A stretch of DNA of 44,482 nt from a virus: IMG/VR virus record IMGVR_UViG_3300020171_000057, positions 1-44,482 of that record; one strand, 5' to 3'. Of this stretch, positions 1 through 8,047 are shown piece by piece. A program made the translations under genes and the position numbers. The notes beneath the pieces are model-generated. The model saw only the letters and a list, made by a program, of their open reading frames with translations, was not told where the DNA came from and searched no databases. How positions within the stretch are numbered: position 1 is the stretch's first letter; each line of letters starts with the position of its first letter.

Positions 1-1011
1 TGCATTTGAAAACAATCTCCAAGCGGCACCATTAGTAGAGCCCCCTGTTGCATAATCCAACATTATTTCTCCCGTAGCAACGAATAATTTAGAACTCGGC
101 GCCGTCGTCCCGATGCCGACTTTGCCGGTGCCATCTATCACCATTCTGTCTACTAAAGACGCTTGAGCAGCATCAGAATTTGTTTGAAATCTTAATTTCC
201 CTTTCCAACTACCAGAGTCAAAACCTCCGATTATGGCTGCATATTGCCAAGATGTATAGGTAACTCCTGGTGCAAAACTTATCCCTGGAGAACCGCCAGT
301 ATATGTTGCGGCGGCAAATCTTGCCACTATTGTATCGTCAGTAGCACCACCATCATTGACGTGAAATGTTGTTAATGGCCCCGTCGTGCCGATGCCGACC
401 TGCCCAGAAGTATTTATAGTTAAAAATGGATTAGTGCCTACTGTAGTCCCATCTCCTATTTGAAATTTATCATCATCATCACTTGCCCCATCACTTACAT
501 TCCCAGCCCAAAAGTCAGTATCAGTAGCAGTAGATTGGTCAAAGATTATTGCGGGAGAGGATGAGGTTATGGTAAGGTTGCCGAGCATTGTATCAGCGGC
601 GGAGTTGACTACAAATGCGTCATCTACTGATAAGTCATCATTGGTTAGAGTTATATTTGTCCCTGCGGTAAGATTGGTATCTGATGAAATATCAACAGTG
701 CCAAAAGAAGGATTCCCTGCGGCATTACCGTGTAATACTGTTGTAGTCGTTCCTTGATTAACCATACCTACGCTTGCGCCTGTTAATGTAATTGGAGTAG
801 ATACTGAAATTGGAGTTTGTATAGTAAGATTATCTATTGTATCCAGTGCTTTCTGAATATCAGTATTGGTAATAGAAAGATTATTATTGAAGTTTGTAGT
901 ATCGGTCGTAACATTATCAGCTTCAGTCCCAGGGTTTCCGCCCTGTGCTCCAAAGGATAATGTCGGCAATAAACAAAATATGATTATAAGAAATACTCGT
1001 TTTAATACCAT
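1..1011 (-). CDS. Tail fibre-like protein, N-terminal part (continues at 44482)
   Basis: This is the first 337 codons of a fibre protein that runs off the left edge. The last codon uses bases 3-1, and reading on from base 44482 stays in frame to a stop at 43970, giving 507 residues. It starts at ATG 1011 with an N-terminal hydrophobic segment ending in LSFG, a likely signal peptide, followed by threonine-, serine- and glycine-rich repeats. The repeated motif VGIGTT occurs about residues 205 and 305 here and twice more in the other part; such repeats are typical of trimeric phage fibres and surface adhesins. The start overlaps the end of the gene at 1002-1358 by 10 bases. Receptor binding is an inference. 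A signal peptide on a virion fibre is odd. Confidence 0.8.
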   Translation of the reverse strand, partial: MVLKRVFLIIIFCLLPTLSFGAQGGNPGTEADNVTTDTTNFNNNLSITNTDIQKALDTIDNLTIQTPISVSTPITLTGASVGMVNQGTTTTVLHGNAAGNPSFGTVDISSDTNLTAGTNITLTNDDLSVDDAFVVNSAADTMLGNLTITSSSPAIIFDQSTATDTDFWAGNVSDGASDDDDKFQIGDGTTVGTNPFLTINTSGQVGIGTTGPLTTFHVNDGGATDDTIVARFAAATYTGGSPGISFAPGVTYTSWQYAAIIGGFDSGSWKGKLRFQTNSDAAQASLVDRMVIDGTGKVGIGTTAPSSKLFVATGEIMLDYATGGSTNGAAWRLFSNA

Positions 1012-1358
1012 GCTAAAATCTCCAAAACTACGCCCGCAGTTGCCGATTGCATGTATAAAGTCCTCGTAGTTCCCAATACACCATCATCCCAATACCAAGT
1101 GTTTGCTTTGATAGTATAATATGTAGTCCCGCTTTCCGTTGATGTATATGTTATTTTTACATCATAGGCAGTCCTACATTGAACCATAATTTTATTACAA
1201 CCAGATGGAAGTGCTTGCGAATATTCTGTATTTGCAGAAGTCAATGTCTTATTATAAACAATAGGATTATTAGGATATTCCACTTCCACTTTTTGCCCCG
1301 CGTAACACTCACCCGCCAAAACCAATAAAATACTTATGAATAAACAAATTTTTCTCAT
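1002..1358 (-). CDS. Small exported protein in the fibre module
   Basis: This 118-residue protein begins MRKICLF and has a clear signal peptide (charged start, LLVLAG core, predicted cut after CYA at about residue 20). The mature part is rich in T, Y and V and looks all-beta, with TTYYTIKANTWYWDD near the centre and a hydrophobic end (EILAWY). It overlaps the coiled-coil gene upstream by ATGA and the fibre gene downstream by 10 bases, so it is translated as part of the fibre unit. I do not recognise the family. A virion-associated or surface-exposed accessory is plausible, but only the export signal is seen directly. Confidence 0.7.
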   Translation of the reverse strand: MRKICLFISILLVLAGECYAGQKVEVEYPNNPIVYNKTLTSANTEYSQALPSGCNKIMVQCRTAYDVKITYTSTESGTTYYTIKANTWYWDDGVLGTTRTLYMQSATAGVVLEILAWY

Positions 1359-1870
1359 TTTGCCTCCAGAATAAAGTCTAAACCTTTGATTTCAGCTTCT
1401 ATCTCTTTAGTATCTTTATTGTTCTTCTTCATAAACATTTGCTGTTCGTATAACTGTTTTCGTTTTTCTCTTATCTTATCGCCTTTAGTTTTTATAGAAA
1501 AATCTATATTATTACCTTTTATCTTTTCTTCTATCTTGTAGCGTTCTTCAAGAATAGGTTTTAAAAGTTCCGCTCGAACACGGTTAAAATCTTTCTCATA
1601 ATCAGAATTTCTTACAAGTTTATCTATCAATGTTATATCTTTAAAGATACCCTCCATATAATTGATGGATATTTTCTCTTCTAACTGCCTGATTTTATTT
1701 TCTATATAACCTTGCCACGCCTTAAAATTATCTTCTAAAAAGATAATCTTTGAATTTATAGAACTAATTAAATTGTTATGTTCATTAAATTCAGTTCGTA
1801 AATTGCTTATATTACTGGCTAATGTAATAATCTTTTTATCTAATAAATCTAACTCTTTTTTATTGAACAT
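1355..1870 (-). CDS. Coiled-coil protein of the fibre module
   Basis: This protein has 171 residues and no recognised family. Heptad patterns dominate residues 5-75 (LDLLDKKIITLASNISNLR and onward) and again residues 95-165, with many K, E and I, so it should form long helical coiled coils. It has no signal peptide or membrane segment, unlike its neighbours. It overlaps the gene at 1002-1358 by ATGA and sits 3 bases after the gene at 1874-2200. The position suggests a fibre-associated or assembly (chaperone) role; that is inference. Confidence 0.65.
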   Translation of the reverse strand: MFNKKELDLLDKKIITLASNISNLRTEFNEHNNLISSINSKIIFLEDNFKAWQGYIENKIRQLEEKISINYMEGIFKDITLIDKLVRNSDYEKDFNRVRAELLKPILEERYKIEEKIKGNNIDFSIKTKGDKIREKRKQLYEQQMFMKKNNKDTKEIEAEIKGLDFILEAK

Positions 1871-1873
1871 AAA

Positions 1874-2200
1874 TTAGCTCTCCTGTATTGAAAGTAAAAT
1901 TTTCATTTGTTCCTGTAAACTTACGGGCCCATATATCCACATCTCATAAAACCCTTTTACTGGGATATTGAGATTATATTGATTTAGGATATTGGTAGAC
2001 CAGTCTGCGCTATCAAACACTATCCTGTCTCGCTCATCGTAAATCTTAAATTTAAAATCTGTGGTAGACGTAGCGCTTTCTACATAGACTTGGTTTAAGA
2101 TACCTGTTATCCTATTAGCGGTTAATCCTTTCCATACGCCTGCTGACCAGCCACTATCGCCTGCTGAAACTGTTTTTTCTTCTTGATGAATGCCTATCAT
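1874..2200 (-). CDS. Small beta-rich protein, probably virion-associated
   Basis: This 108-residue protein starts MIGIHQEEKTV and is preceded by a clear AGGAG ribosome site 5 bases upstream. Alternating polar and hydrophobic residues (FKFKIYDERDRIVFDSADW, then IPVKGFYEMWIYGP) suggest a beta sandwich. I see no motif that gives a function. It lies between the ejection-type proteins and the fibre genes, so a tail or fibre accessory is the likeliest role. Confidence 0.65.
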   Translation of the reverse strand: MIGIHQEEKTVSAGDSGWSAGVWKGLTANRITGILNQVYVESATSTTDFKFKIYDERDRIVFDSADWSTNILNQYNLNIPVKGFYEMWIYGPVSLQEQMKILLSIQES

Positions 2201-2210
2201 AGAGACTCCT

Positions 2211-2291
2211 TTAAAATATATAACAGCCTATTAATAATCCACCAAAAAAACATATTGCAAGAAAAAATCCTATAAAAAATGACTTTATCAT
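2211..2291 (-). CDS. 26-residue single-span membrane peptide
   Basis: The start codon overlaps the stop of the 548-residue gene upstream as ATGA (2291-2288), the coupling used through much of this genome. The peptide (MIKSFFIGFFLAICFFGG, then LLIGCYIF) is almost entirely hydrophobic, one membrane span. Its stop is followed immediately by the AGGAG site of the next gene. Very short, so it could be chance, but the overlap and full hydrophobicity favour a real gene. No function can be assigned. Confidence 0.45.
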   Translation of the reverse strand: MIKSFFIGFFLAICFFGGLLIGCYIF

Positions 2292-3934
2292 TCTCCGCCT
2301 GGTGCAATATTTTCTATTGCTTTAATTACAGGTTTTCGTAATAGACTAGTACCTATACCAGCTCCTACTAAACCAGTTCCCCATTTCCCAACAGTTTTAA
2401 CTCCAGTAGCAAACCTATGTGCAGCTAAATCTTTAAATATTGATTCAGTAAAACTTCCTAAAAATGGTTCTAAGTTTTTCTTAATAAAATTAAAGTCTTT
2501 TGGAGAAGTAGCTTTCTGAAGTTCGTTAGCTATCATGCTACCTTGGCCAGGAATATCTTCAGTAATTCTATATATTTTATCTAACTCCATACCAGCGGTA
2601 AGACTTGATAAATCATCTACGAATGGGTCTTGGATATAACCTTCAATCTGTTTTAAAGCTCTTATTTGTTCTTTTGTAAGATTATGAAATCTAGCTAAAT
2701 TCTTTTCGTTTAATAATCCTTTTGTAGCGAGATTTTCCATCTCAAAAGCAGATTTTTCTAATTGTCTTGCATATTGTATACCTGACATACCAGATTTATC
2801 AGCAGAGTTATAAAGAGCATCTCTTAACTGCATTATAGATATATCAGAAGGTTTATCTTTTAATAATCTTGATAACATATCCCTATATGTTAAAAAATCT
2901 TCTTTATTAATTTTAAATCCTTTTAGAACTTTACCTTTATATGGAGTTCTTAAATCTTGGTAAAGCCTTGTTAACTCGTCTAAAATAGGGTCTAATTTAG
3001 AACCATATCTTGTTGTAGGTTTTCCAGTCTGGTCTACCCAGCCCTTTCTTTTTAAGATAGTACTTAATTGGACTCTAAAAGAAGAAGCATCTATTATGTC
3101 ATCAAATTTATCTACAATATTCTTATAATAACCATCTATCATCGCTCTTTTATTTTCTAATCCTTTGGTTACTTTTTGGTAGATATTATCAATATTATTA
3201 TCATATAAATCTCTAACTTTATTTATAGCATTAACACCTTTTGATTTTATAGTATTTATAGCAGATTGAGATATTTTCAGTTTTTCTCTTGCAAATTTCT
3301 CTATTCCAGGAGTGAACTTATCTATATTAGTCTTAACAGCTTGCTGTGCTTTAGGAAGTAACTCTGTCTTTATATAATCGGATTTGAATACTTTTCCTAA
3401 TTGAGCAGGAGACTGCCTTTCTTTAGTCATAAACCTTGATAATGCCTGTACTGGCTTCTGTTGCATTGTTACTCCACCTAAAGTACGCCCACCACCTACA
3501 GGAGTTTTTCCTGCTAACATCATTAATAAATTAGCTGGATTAGTAGCTATATCTCCTGCCATACCTAAACCAGAAGCTGCTATCATACCAGGTAATTCTT
3601 GCATTGTACTTGCAGGTTTATTTCCATAAGGTCTTGAAGCTCTTTTCTCTAATAACATCTCCTGAAATGTAGGTACTTTTTCTGGAGTAATAGCCCCTTT
3701 TTGATAACCTCTACCTAATAGTCCAGACCTTATAGCCGCGCCTGGTCTTTCAAATACATCGCCTAAAAAAGTCCTTTCTCCTGGTCTTTCTTGGTATTTA
3801 GTAAGTCCTGCTGGTAATAGATACTCAGCTTTCGTTCTTGGTCTGGAACTTACGACTTCCCATTCACTGGGGTTATACTTTTTCGTATCTTGGACTACTT
3901 CCCATTCGTCTGGATTATATATTTCATTGCCCAT
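2288..3934 (-). CDS. Putative internal virion / DNA-ejection protein
   Basis: This 548-residue protein opens with an imperfect duplication, YNPDEWEVV at about residue 6 and YNPSEWEVV at about residue 20, a short linear motif that may be a docking or packaging tag. Residues 60-170 are G/P/M-rich and the rest is largely alpha-helical and lysine-rich, ending with a small glycine-rich hydrophobic segment (GLVGAGIGTSL). It is the third of three large consecutive genes between the nozzle/fibre genes and the second fibre, where short-tailed phages keep internal core proteins ejected with the DNA. It overlaps the preceding gene by 11 bases. No enzyme motif was seen. Confidence 0.6.
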   Translation of the reverse strand: MGNEIYNPDEWEVVQDTKKYNPSEWEVVSSRPRTKAEYLLPAGLTKYQERPGERTFLGDVFERPGAAIRSGLLGRGYQKGAITPEKVPTFQEMLLEKRASRPYGNKPASTMQELPGMIAASGLGMAGDIATNPANLLMMLAGKTPVGGGRTLGGVTMQQKPVQALSRFMTKERQSPAQLGKVFKSDYIKTELLPKAQQAVKTNIDKFTPGIEKFAREKLKISQSAINTIKSKGVNAINKVRDLYDNNIDNIYQKVTKGLENKRAMIDGYYKNIVDKFDDIIDASSFRVQLSTILKRKGWVDQTGKPTTRYGSKLDPILDELTRLYQDLRTPYKGKVLKGFKINKEDFLTYRDMLSRLLKDKPSDISIMQLRDALYNSADKSGMSGIQYARQLEKSAFEMENLATKGLLNEKNLARFHNLTKEQIRALKQIEGYIQDPFVDDLSSLTAGMELDKIYRITEDIPGQGSMIANELQKATSPKDFNFIKKNLEPFLGSFTESIFKDLAAHRFATGVKTVGKWGTGLVGAGIGTSLLRKPVIKAIENIAPGGE

Positions 3935-5105
3935 AAGCGCTCCTCGGGACCATCTTAATTTCTCCAGTTCTCTTATTTCTTATTTGTACCATATCTCCCT
4001 GTGATTGCTCTTGGCTTCCTCTGAATATATTTATCGGTTTTGCAGCTGGTGTACTTGAAACATTCTGCCACATTTCTTCAAAAGCCATTTCTTCGTCTTT
4101 ACTAAGTTTTACGCTTGATATTAAAGCTTTAAGTCTATTCTGTATAACCCATGGATTCTGGCTATTTAATTTCTTTACTTCTTCTGGAGATATTACATTC
4201 TTCTCTATGGCTAAAGCAATCCTATAAGCATTTCTTAATGACTGGTGAATATTTCTTGAAAAGTCTGCTTCAGATGATATTTTCTTAGGCAATGTAGTTT
4301 TAATCATTCTTACAACACCTTCTATAATTCTATTTTGCCCAGTAAGTATTGGAGATAATGATAATGCTACTTCAGCTAATTGGCCTTCAAAACCAGTAAT
4401 ACCACTATAAGATTTGTAAGGGTCTGTTTCTCCAGTTATCCTTGCGCCTAATCTACCTGTTGCTCCTTTAATAGCGGGGCCAATACCAAGACCTCCCTGT
4501 TCTTTTGCCATTAGCTTACCTTGAGCTACTAACTCAGAAAATGCACCTTGAAGCCTTCTCACATTCTCAGAAGCTTTTAAATAACTTTCAGATTGCTTAC
4601 TAGATAATTTAGTTGATTCTGTAATACCTGTCTTTTCTGCTTCAGCCCCTATATCTTCATATTTAGTAGGGTTTAAGTTACCCCATACATCTTTTTCGTA
4701 ATTCGTACCTCTTAACTGTGGGGTATTACCTATATCTTGACCTTGCTGATTTTGGAATGGCATTATACCAGTTGCTCCAGATGGTTGTGGAGTTTGTGGT
4801 CTCATCTGTGAAGTTATCTGTGGTGCTCCTATTTGTGGAGGCATCTGTGGACTAGGAAAACCACCTTGTCCTTGAGCATTTTGCTGGCCTATTAAAGCAG
4901 ATAATGGTATATTTAAAGCTTTAGCTACTTCTGCAAGCTTTCCAAGATTAAGCATTTGGTTTAAAGGATTCTGCTGTTCAATCTTAGCTTTTATTAAAGC
5001 TTCCATTATAGCATTTTTATAAGTTTGCTCTTGCTGTTGTTTATTCTGCCTGCCTTGCAGATATTGTTGAGCTGCTCCTGTAAATGCTGCGGTACTAATT
5101 CCCAT
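3924..5105 (-). CDS. Putative internal virion protein
   Basis: This 393-residue protein begins with a helical Q/N-rich segment (AAQQYLQGRQNKQQQEQTYK), then a P/Q-rich low-complexity linker (about residues 75-130), then a helical domain (about 150-350) containing GLGIGPAIKGATGRLGARITG. The phrase QGQDIGNTP also occurs near the C-terminus of the 874-residue neighbour as QGQDIGNMP, suggesting duplication or a shared interaction motif. Size, low complexity and place in the late operon fit a core or ejection protein; no enzymatic motif is visible. It overlaps the 548-residue gene by 11 bases. Confidence 0.6.
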   Translation of the reverse strand: MGISTAAFTGAAQQYLQGRQNKQQQEQTYKNAIMEALIKAKIEQQNPLNQMLNLGKLAEVAKALNIPLSALIGQQNAQGQGGFPSPQMPPQIGAPQITSQMRPQTPQPSGATGIMPFQNQQGQDIGNTPQLRGTNYEKDVWGNLNPTKYEDIGAEAEKTGITESTKLSSKQSESYLKASENVRRLQGAFSELVAQGKLMAKEQGGLGIGPAIKGATGRLGARITGETDPYKSYSGITGFEGQLAEVALSLSPILTGQNRIIEGVVRMIKTTLPKKISSEADFSRNIHQSLRNAYRIALAIEKNVISPEEVKKLNSQNPWVIQNRLKALISSVKLSKDEEMAFEEMWQNVSSTPAAKPINIFRGSQEQSQGDMVQIRNKRTGEIKMVPRSAYGQ

Positions 5106-5117
5106 AAAACCTCCTAT

Positions 5118-7742
5118 TTAAAACCAGTTCCATATATTTTGACCTAAATTCCAAAGACCTTGGCCTACTTGAGCTGTTTGTAGACCAGTTTGACCGTATC
5201 CTAAATATTTCTGTAAATCACTTTGCTGAGGCATATTTCCTATATCTTGACCTTGTGTATTATAATAAGGCATAAAACTTGAACCAGTATTCTGTCCTGT
5301 TCCATAATTAGGGTTATATACTGGATTCTGTGGGAATAAATTACTCATCATTCCCATGCCCATTAAAGAAGCTAACTGCTCGTCTGCTGCTTGTCGCTTT
5401 GCAACTTTAGCATATTCTAATTCAAAACCACGTTGAATAGGGGTATTTTCTAACCCAGTATATCCTAATCCTTTATTATACCAGTCTGAACCAGAAGAAC
5501 TTATCTGCGAACCTAAATTACCAAGTTGACCTGCTAACCCTGCTTGGAACTCCGGAACCCATTGAGCTAACTGCCCGCGTTGCCCTAAAGCAGTTGATTG
5601 CTGTTGAGCCAAATAATCACCTAACATATTAGCCCTGTATGTAGAGTCATACTGCCCTTGCGAAGCCATTAAAGGATTTATATATTTTTCATATTTCTGC
5701 CTATCTATATCCTGTTGAGCATTAAGCCCTGCCATTATCTGTTCTGTCGGGTCAGTCCCCATTAAACTTTGGAATTTATTAGAAGCTAAACCATATTCAG
5801 CTGGATTCATAGTTCCTTGCCTTACTTGCTCCATCCAAGTAGGCCATTGAACCGCTGAAGGAGATGGATAATCATAATCTTTTTGATTTAAGTATGCTAA
5901 CATCGCTAATGGTAATAATGTCCCCGCGCCACCAACACCTTGATAAATTTGACCTAAACTACCCCAAAGACCAGCTTGACCTCCTGTTTGACCTCCTCCA
6001 GTTTGACCAGTTGCTTGATTGTTTAATAATCTTCTTAAATTATCTAAAAGATTAGGTTGAGAATTATTAGAATAAGTTAAATTATTTGGAGGCATATTCT
6101 GTCCTTGAATTTGAGCTAAATAATTAGCCAAATCAACAGAACCTTGAGGCATACCCTGACCTATATTTTGCATAAGAGTATTATAATCCATATAAGGTTG
6201 ACCACCTACAGTCATATTCCCACCTACATTCCCAAGATAATTACCCCCACCACCTAATTGAGAATATATGTTTGGGTCATTAAAAAAAGAATTTATAGGC
6301 ATTTGTTGTCCATTTATAGTAAGATTACCCATTAAATCTGATATAGGTGGCCCACCTATTGAATAATTAGGTTGAGCAGACATTTGCATTATTAAATCAT
6401 TTATTAATTGTGTAGGTATCTGTTGACCGTTTATAGTCATATTATTTCCTGGGTTTTGCCAATTTGTAATATTTGGACTAAAAGAAGTCTGCATCTGTAA
6501 ATCATTTATGAGTTGTGTATTCTGCGCTCCTCCATTCTGCCCCGTAAGATTCGCCCAATTTATTGAACCATCAGGGTTATAAATGCTTGCCATATTTCCT
6601 CCTAATTGAGATGCTGTTTGACCTTGAGTTCCTAATTGACTTAATAATGACGCATAGTTTATTCCTGCCCCTGCTCCAGTGCCTGCACCTGCTCCAGCTC
6701 CAATTCCACCAGATACATAGCCAGTTGTTGGAGCAGCACCACCATATAAAAGATTACTACCTGTTGAAGCAGCAGAACCTGCTCCACTAGTAGTAAGATT
6801 TGAACCACTTTGTAAAGCTCCCCAATCTAAAGGAATAGCAGATTCTACTACACTTCCACCACCTTCTACAGTTGCTATTGTCGCATCAGTTGCTGCATGC
6901 GGAGCTGTTTCCATTATACTTGAAGCGTTAGGACTACTAAGAAAATTTGTTATAGACTGAGTTATTCCCTGAGCGCCAGCAGATATTCCATATCCTTGAG
7001 CAGCTCCTAAACCTACAGGCAATATTGCATCTTTTAATTTAGTGCCTTCTGGGACGCCTTTTGAACCTGCAAGACCACCATAAGCAGCTGCAATAGCTTT
7101 TGCTGCTAATAAACTTGCGCCACCTGTCATAGGAGCGAATATAACACCTAATACACCTATAATAGCTTCAGTAATCATTTGAGTAGTCTTGTTTTCTGAT
7201 ACAAATGTCCTCTCTGCCTGCCTTCCTGGCTTGTGCATAAAATTCTGTAAATCTTCTGACATTAAATCAGTCATCACTGCACTTGCTACTTCTATCGGCC
7301 ATTTCCAAAAAGCTGCACCATCTCTTTTTATAGCTTCATCTATGTGTTTAACTGATTCGGGGAGTAATGGATCAATTACTTTTTTAATAGGTTCATATAT
7401 TGGTTCTAAAACTGCTTCATCAAACTTTTGAGCAACATCTTTTACTGGGTCAATAACTTTATCTTGAAACCAATTTCCTATCTTCTTAAAAAACCCATAT
7501 CTAATTCCATCTACTTCATGTGGAGATACAGATATTATAAGTTCCTCTAATTCATGTTCCATATGCTGTTGATTTAATTTTTTATTCCCTGTATCTACAA
7601 TAATAGCAGTTCTTTCTTTAGGATTTGCAAATCCAAATGTCTTATCAGCATATTCTTTATGCGGAACTAAATCTTTGTATTCTTTTTTGCTTACAATTCC
7701 TATCTTATACTCATTGTGTTTTTTAGGTCTATAATGGCTCAT
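5118..7742 (-). CDS. Large virion-ejection protein candidate with N/Q/G-rich repeats
   Basis: This is the largest protein in the window (874 residues). The first 90 residues form a distinct small domain with HMEHELEEL and SPHEVDGIRYGF, which resembles but does not complete an HExxH metalloprotease signature. Residues 95-190 are amphipathic helices (VKDVAQKFDEAVLEPIYEPI), and residues 195-260 are glycine/alanine-rich and hydrophobic and could insert into a membrane. Residues 330-620 are low complexity (G, Q, N) with repeats of the type NMTINGQQIP / NLTINGQQMP / NMTVGGQPYM. The C-terminus shares QGQDIGN with the next gene. A channel-forming or ejection function is inferred from size, composition and place; no homologue is named. 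Confidence 0.6.
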   Translation of the reverse strand: MSHYRPKKHNEYKIGIVSKKEYKDLVPHKEYADKTFGFANPKERTAIIVDTGNKKLNQQHMEHELEELIISVSPHEVDGIRYGFFKKIGNWFQDKVIDPVKDVAQKFDEAVLEPIYEPIKKVIDPLLPESVKHIDEAIKRDGAAFWKWPIEVASAVMTDLMSEDLQNFMHKPGRQAERTFVSENKTTQMITEAIIGVLGVIFAPMTGGASLLAAKAIAAAYGGLAGSKGVPEGTKLKDAILPVGLGAAQGYGISAGAQGITQSITNFLSSPNASSIMETAPHAATDATIATVEGGGSVVESAIPLDWGALQSGSNLTTSGAGSAASTGSNLLYGGAAPTTGYVSGGIGAGAGAGTGAGAGINYASLLSQLGTQGQTASQLGGNMASIYNPDGSINWANLTGQNGGAQNTQLINDLQMQTSFSPNITNWQNPGNNMTINGQQIPTQLINDLIMQMSAQPNYSIGGPPISDLMGNLTINGQQMPINSFFNDPNIYSQLGGGGNYLGNVGGNMTVGGQPYMDYNTLMQNIGQGMPQGSVDLANYLAQIQGQNMPPNNLTYSNNSQPNLLDNLRRLLNNQATGQTGGGQTGGQAGLWGSLGQIYQGVGGAGTLLPLAMLAYLNQKDYDYPSPSAVQWPTWMEQVRQGTMNPAEYGLASNKFQSLMGTDPTEQIMAGLNAQQDIDRQKYEKYINPLMASQGQYDSTYRANMLGDYLAQQQSTALGQRGQLAQWVPEFQAGLAGQLGNLGSQISSSGSDWYNKGLGYTGLENTPIQRGFELEYAKVAKRQAADEQLASLMGMGMMSNLFPQNPVYNPNYGTGQNTGSSFMPYYNTQGQDIGNMPQQSDLQKYLGYGQTGLQTAQVGQGLWNLGQNIWNWF

Positions 7743-7749
7743 ATATCTC

Positions 7750-8046
7750 CTATGCGGAATTTATAGTTCGTAAATTATTAGCACTATCTAAATAGTAAAT
7801 TTTTCTTGAAGTTGAAGTAGCATGATTTAAAATTTTCACATCTGTTAATATCCCGCCTTTTCCATCTCCTGTCTTTGACATAACAGTGGAAACTGGGGCA
7901 GAATCTACCACTTCAATAGTTATCAATTTTGAATATATATCCCTCAACGTATCCTCTAACTTCGCTATAACCGCCGCCATTTGAGCGGTAGCTGAAGGGT
8001 CATCTAATATAATAGGTGAAGCTAGAGAGATGTCAGGGATTTTGAT
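7750..8046 (-). CDS. Small structural-region protein, probably starting at a near-cognate ATC
   Basis: The first ATG in this frame (7980) gives 76 residues and has no ribosome site. The same frame is open upstream through a sensible sequence (KIPDISLASPIILDD) to an ATC at 8046-8044, placed 6 bases after AGGAG and 1 base after the stop of the fibre gene upstream. The gene is therefore drawn from 8046 (98 residues). Translation from ATC, or a recent ATG to ATC change, would both explain it. The protein contains a helix (AAVIAKLEDTLRDIYSKL) followed by beta-like sequence ending in RTINSA. Function unknown; probably a minor virion protein. Confidence 0.6.
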   Translation of the reverse strand: MKIPDISLASPIILDDPSATAQMAAVIAKLEDTLRDIYSKLITIEVVDSAPVSTVMSKTGDGKGGILTDVKILNHATSTSRKIYYLDSANNLRTINSA

Positions 8047-8047
8047 T

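Noticed and set aside
5118-7742. Zinc metalloprotease at the N-terminus of the 874-residue protein
   Set aside because: EHELEEL lacks the second histidine of HExxH and no third ligand pattern was clear.
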